Of a stretch of DNA of 64,000 nt, positions 61,005-64,000 are shown piece by piece. The stretch lies in NCBI GenBank assembly GCA_011009095.1, contig VTPC01091225.1, forward strand, positions 120,932-184,931, read 5' to 3'. The translations under genes and the position numbers were made by a program. This stretch comes from Ignelater luminosus. Taxonomy: Eukaryota; Arthropoda; Insecta; Coleoptera; Elateridae. The first letter of the stretch is position 1, and the number at the start of each line of letters is the position of its first letter. A model generated the notes under the pieces. That model worked only from the letters and a program-made list of their open reading frames with translations. It made no database searches and was not told the DNA's origin.

Positions 61005-61260
61005 TTTTTCTCTTACAACAAGTGATTCTGAGCAACTAGAACTTTTGGCTACTTCTTTTGCTGCCAATGTTCTTTTCTTTGGCCTTGATTTCCAGTCCCT
61101 TGTTTGGCTGTGAGCTAGTCTGTCTGCTAGACTAGGCTTTCCATCTTTTTTTTCTTATCTTGTTCGGTTGCTGATCTAGGCAAGTGATCTTGGGCAACTA
61201 GCAATTTTTTTTATTACTTTTGGTGCTGAAGTTTTCTTCTTTGGTTTAATTATGGGTATT
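61005..61260 (-). repeat. Duplicated segment of about 165 bp, Lys-rich on the - strand
   Basis: AACAAGTGATTCTGAGCAAC near 61017 recurs as GGCAAGTGATCTTGGGCAAC near 61182, and the following TTTTGCTGCCAATGTTCTTT as TTTTGGTGCTGAAGTTTTCT. On the - strand the copies read PKKRTLAAKEVAKSSSCSES and PKKKTSAPKVIKKIASCPRS, so a short protein repeat may once have been coded. No larger frame or family is recognised. Confidence 0.5.
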
Positions 61261-61269
61261 AATTACCAT

Positions 61270-62775
61270 GTTCTCGTCTGCTCCAGAAATCTTTTTCTTT
61301 CACTTCCACTGATAGTTAGCGAATTTTAGTGCTCTCCGCCATGAAAGGGTATACCAAATCATTCATTAGGGCCACAACGGATTTTCATATCTCGCATCAG
61401 ATTTATTTGTTTTTGGCTTCTAATTCTTTGGAAGTTTGTTGCGTGCCCAAGAATATACAAATAGACAACTTGTCATAGGCACCAAATATTTTAACGCCGG
61501 CTCTGCTAAGATGCACATTCCTGGACTTTCCATGGTCACTTTTTTTCTTCTCTCTCAGCACGGTTTCCTTCTTTTCTGTTTGCTGTCTATTATTCTTCTT
61601 ACTTCTTTACAGCATTTTGTTTGTAAATGTGCATGCATTTTCAGAAAATAGAGAACAGACAGTTGGAATAAATGAACAAATAAAAGGTTTGTTTGCACTC
61701 TGTTGCTGTCAAAATGTATTAATTCCGATTGAGACGCAATAAGTCCCCTAAATATAATTTTTTAACCTATTAACTGTAAGTTATGTTAGATCGCTATTTA
61801 TAAAGTCACCTTTTCATGGTTATTTTTGATTAAGTTTCAATCAGTCGACTAATGCTTGTAACGGTCTTTTTGTGGTTATTAGCCCGCCACATGATTAATT
61901 TTACGGTATATCATTTTTCTTCCGTGTGAGACACCCGGTATTTACTAAAGTTCCTTTGACAATTGATATACGCTTCCAAATTTTGGGGGAATGCAACACG
62001 CAGGCAGGACAGAAAGATTCGACACGTGAGAGTGTGTGGTGATCTTCACCTAAGAATTGCGAGAAAGGCTTTCTCGTTGTTGTTTGAAAACCCTTTTTTA
62101 AAAAAGGGGTAAGTTAATTATCTTTTCTTTCATCTCTTACGGGTTCGTTACTAACGATGGTCTCTTTTGTCTCCAGTTTTTTTATTTGGTTGTGAAAAAT
62201 GAGTAATTTCCCAAAAAGTAAAAGTTGCACCCGAGTTGCCCTGCGTGCTTTTCAAGAAGCAGGGTTAAATTTAATTGGATCTGGCTGTAGCAGTGAATGC
62301 TGGGAACAATTCAGTTTCACCGTCATCCATACGCAGAATATTATGGGAATCTATTCTGGCAATGGACTGTCAACCCAATCTAGCGTCAAACGTTATGGTG
62401 CCGGGAGAAATCCACGCCTGGAGATATACTTGCCGGGAAAAGTCCTTGTCGGGGAAAGGCCGCCGGGAGCTGCCCGGTTCCCTTAGCTTAATGTACTTCA
62501 TATTAAATTATTTCGGGTACCGTGAGCAAACTTTGCATGGAAATCGGTAAATTTTCTTTAAAATTATATATTCTTTCTTTGACGTCGTGGACTGGAAAAC
62601 AAGCGAAGGTATTGTTATAGGATTTTGCGGCGCGCTTGCAAGATCTTTTTTCAAATGAATTCGCGATATATGCGAGTAAGGTACACTGTTTGTTTAGCGT
62701 ACAGGATCTGCTTTTGACGTTTAAACAGAACATTCTCATGGGAAAGTTGTGTTAAAATTCGCTATGTCGAAATGG
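61270..62775. other. Non-coding stretch
   Basis: The 95-codon frame at 62199-62486 and an overlapping one have no known domain. 62270-62480 is less AT-rich than its flanks. Confidence 0.4.
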
Positions 62776-62779
62776 ATGT

Positions 62780-63110
62780 GATTTTATTTAGCTCTCTTTT
62801 AAGGAGGTTAATGGAGGGCAAAGCCCGACTTTGGGCCACCGCAGGTGGCTCGTTGGAGATGACAGCCTAACTCGTGATCTTATTTAGGTTTCTTTAGAAG
62901 GTCAATGGAGGGCGAGTCCGGCCTTAATTTTTTTTCTATCTAAGTGTCTTAAGAAGTCTGACCCGTGCTTGTGTTCAATCTCTTAATAATAAGGTGAAAA
63001 GTCCGACCTGTGCCACCGGAGATGGTGTGTGTTCGTATTTAGTTCTTTTAAGAAGGTTAATTGAGAGCGACCTTGGGCCATCGCGGGTGACTCGAGTGAC
63101 AAAGGCAGCT
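62780..63110 (+). repeat. Degenerate tandem repeat
   Basis: A unit with TTTTAAGGAGGTTAATGGAG, GGGC and CCGACTTTGGGCCACCGCAG recurs at about 62795, 62890, 62985 and 63045 in decayed form (TTTAGAAGGTCAATGGAGGG; GTCCGACCTGTGCCACCGG; TTTTAAGAAGGTTAATTGAG). The spacing is about 60-100 bp with indels. No coding frame crosses it. Confidence 0.6.
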
Positions 63111-64000
63111 TTGCTAGGCCGCAGGCTTGGCGCCTAACTGAAACATAGTCGAACTTGGCTTCTTTAAATCAGCTATCTATGTATTTTCTAAACACTATTA
63201 TTTGTTTATAGTATTAGTAGAGAGAGTACTGACCAAAAAAGTTCTGTCTTTTGAGAAACTTTTTTAGTCAGATTTATCAACAAAAACTTCGCAGCAAAAA
63301 TAGAAACAAACAATTTAGTTCTGGCGTTTTAGCTATAAAATATGCGAATGTGTTTTATCGTTATTAATACGAGCGAATTTGGCCCTGGGTGTCTATCCCT
63401 AGTCTAACTGGAACTTCTGATCACTCTGATTTCGTGATGAAATATGGCGAGATAGGGCACACGCGTGTTGTCATTTATTAATGTACCAAGCGACTATAGT
63501 CAAAAGCAATCTGGGATGATAGGTCATAGAGGACTATTTTCTTTGTGTTACAAAGTTGCAAGTTTTTGTATGCATAGGCACTTCATTATCATCAGGTTTA
63601 TTTTACCTGTAAATAATATCCTACGTCACATAGAAAAATTCTATTGCACAAACAAAAATCGAATAGTAGTCTCTGATTTATCATCTCAGAATGTCTTGGA
63701 CTATACCAAACGTATGCTCCAATTCCAACTACAATAGTCAGATTCTAAAGATATGCCGGTATCTAGCAATATTTTTGCCAACACATTCTTCAAAGTATCT
63801 TATCTTGTGAAATTCAACCGATTCTCTTATAACATGTCTGAATTATTTTCTCACAATTCGATACTCATGTATCAAATGCAAAGAATTTTAAATGATCTTT
63901 CTTCTGAGAAAACTGTCTGAAGATCAGTGAGGATGAAGAAACTTTGTACTGATGAACTTTCATGAGACGACCCAATCTGTACTCACCTAGAAAGGCTTGG
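63111..64000. other. Non-coding stretch to the window end
   Basis: The 90-codon frame at 63465-63737 shows no domain. No element end is visible. Confidence 0.45.

Noticed and set aside
63980..63998. - strand CTTTCTAG|GTGAGT at the window end
   Set aside because: Single, on the opposite strand to the two strong sites, and without a downstream donor that can be judged.
1..64000. tRNA, rRNA, CRISPR arrays, bacterial operons
   Set aside because: None seen. Content is eukaryotic with transposons; no cloverleaf with a B-box was noticed on reading either strand, though a covariance search was not possible.

Overview
The window is AT-rich eukaryotic DNA, almost certainly from an insect or a close arthropod relative. 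I recognise no intact cellular protein-coding exon. The sequence is a graveyard of transposable elements set in non-coding DNA: mariner, a long-TIR Tc1/mariner relative, piggyBac, RTE-like and RNase H-bearing LINEs, a gypsy/errantivirus-like provirus with env, and an unassigned long-TIR element. This mixture, with errantivirus-type env, points to an insect; I cannot name the order.

The best clue to host function is a pair of sites on the + strand, near 10.25 kb and 59.46 kb. Each has a branch point, a pyrimidine tract and CAG followed at once by GTAAGT, and each has a second GTAAGT 44-46 nt further on in the same TTG|GTAAGTT context. This is the layout of recursive splicing (ratchet-point) sites with an RS-exon. 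It implies that the window, or most of it, lies inside one very long intron of a + strand gene.

Layout. 0-3.8 kb: the end of one mariner, an internally deleted mariner bounded by its inverted repeats, a nearly complete 1.96 kb element with about 280 bp inverted repeats and a broken transposase, and a deleted piggyBac transposase. 3.8-10.2 kb: mostly unique DNA, a pyrimidine-rich strand and a locally duplicated array. 10.7-14.5 kb: a decayed LINE whose endonuclease is interrupted by the 3' end of another LINE. 14.5-15.6 kb: one copy of a dispersed repeat of at least 1 kb that starts TGTAACGG. 17.4-19.3 kb: a LINE relic on the - strand, followed by a dead hammerhead-ribozyme-like motif. 23.85-29.4 kb: a gypsy/errantivirus-like provirus with protease, RT, RNase H, integrase and env, but no gag. 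29.5-34.4 kb: a foldback element and two more copies of the TGTAACGG repeat, one split by an RTE-like LINE.

35.35-37.56 kb: an element with about 400 bp inverted repeats whose only gene encodes a protein with a nuclease-like acidic core and a cysteine-rich tail, with no DDE transposase. 39.3-40.8 kb: a second piggyBac on the - strand. 42.5-43.6 kb: a near full-length mariner with inverted repeats and TA flanks. 44.4-45.7 kb: an RNase H-bearing LINE relic. 49.2-50.3 kb: a C-rich block, then a hammerhead-like motif with an intact catalytic core inside a long extended stem. 54.5-56.7 kb: a transposon-related relic and a 1.1 kb GC-rich block. 59-64 kb: the second recursive-splice-like site and two tandem-duplicated stretches.

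No gene in the window is likely to make a full-length protein. The elements interact mainly by nesting inside one another. The features most likely to matter to the host are the two splice sites; the most interesting RNA is the ribozyme pair.
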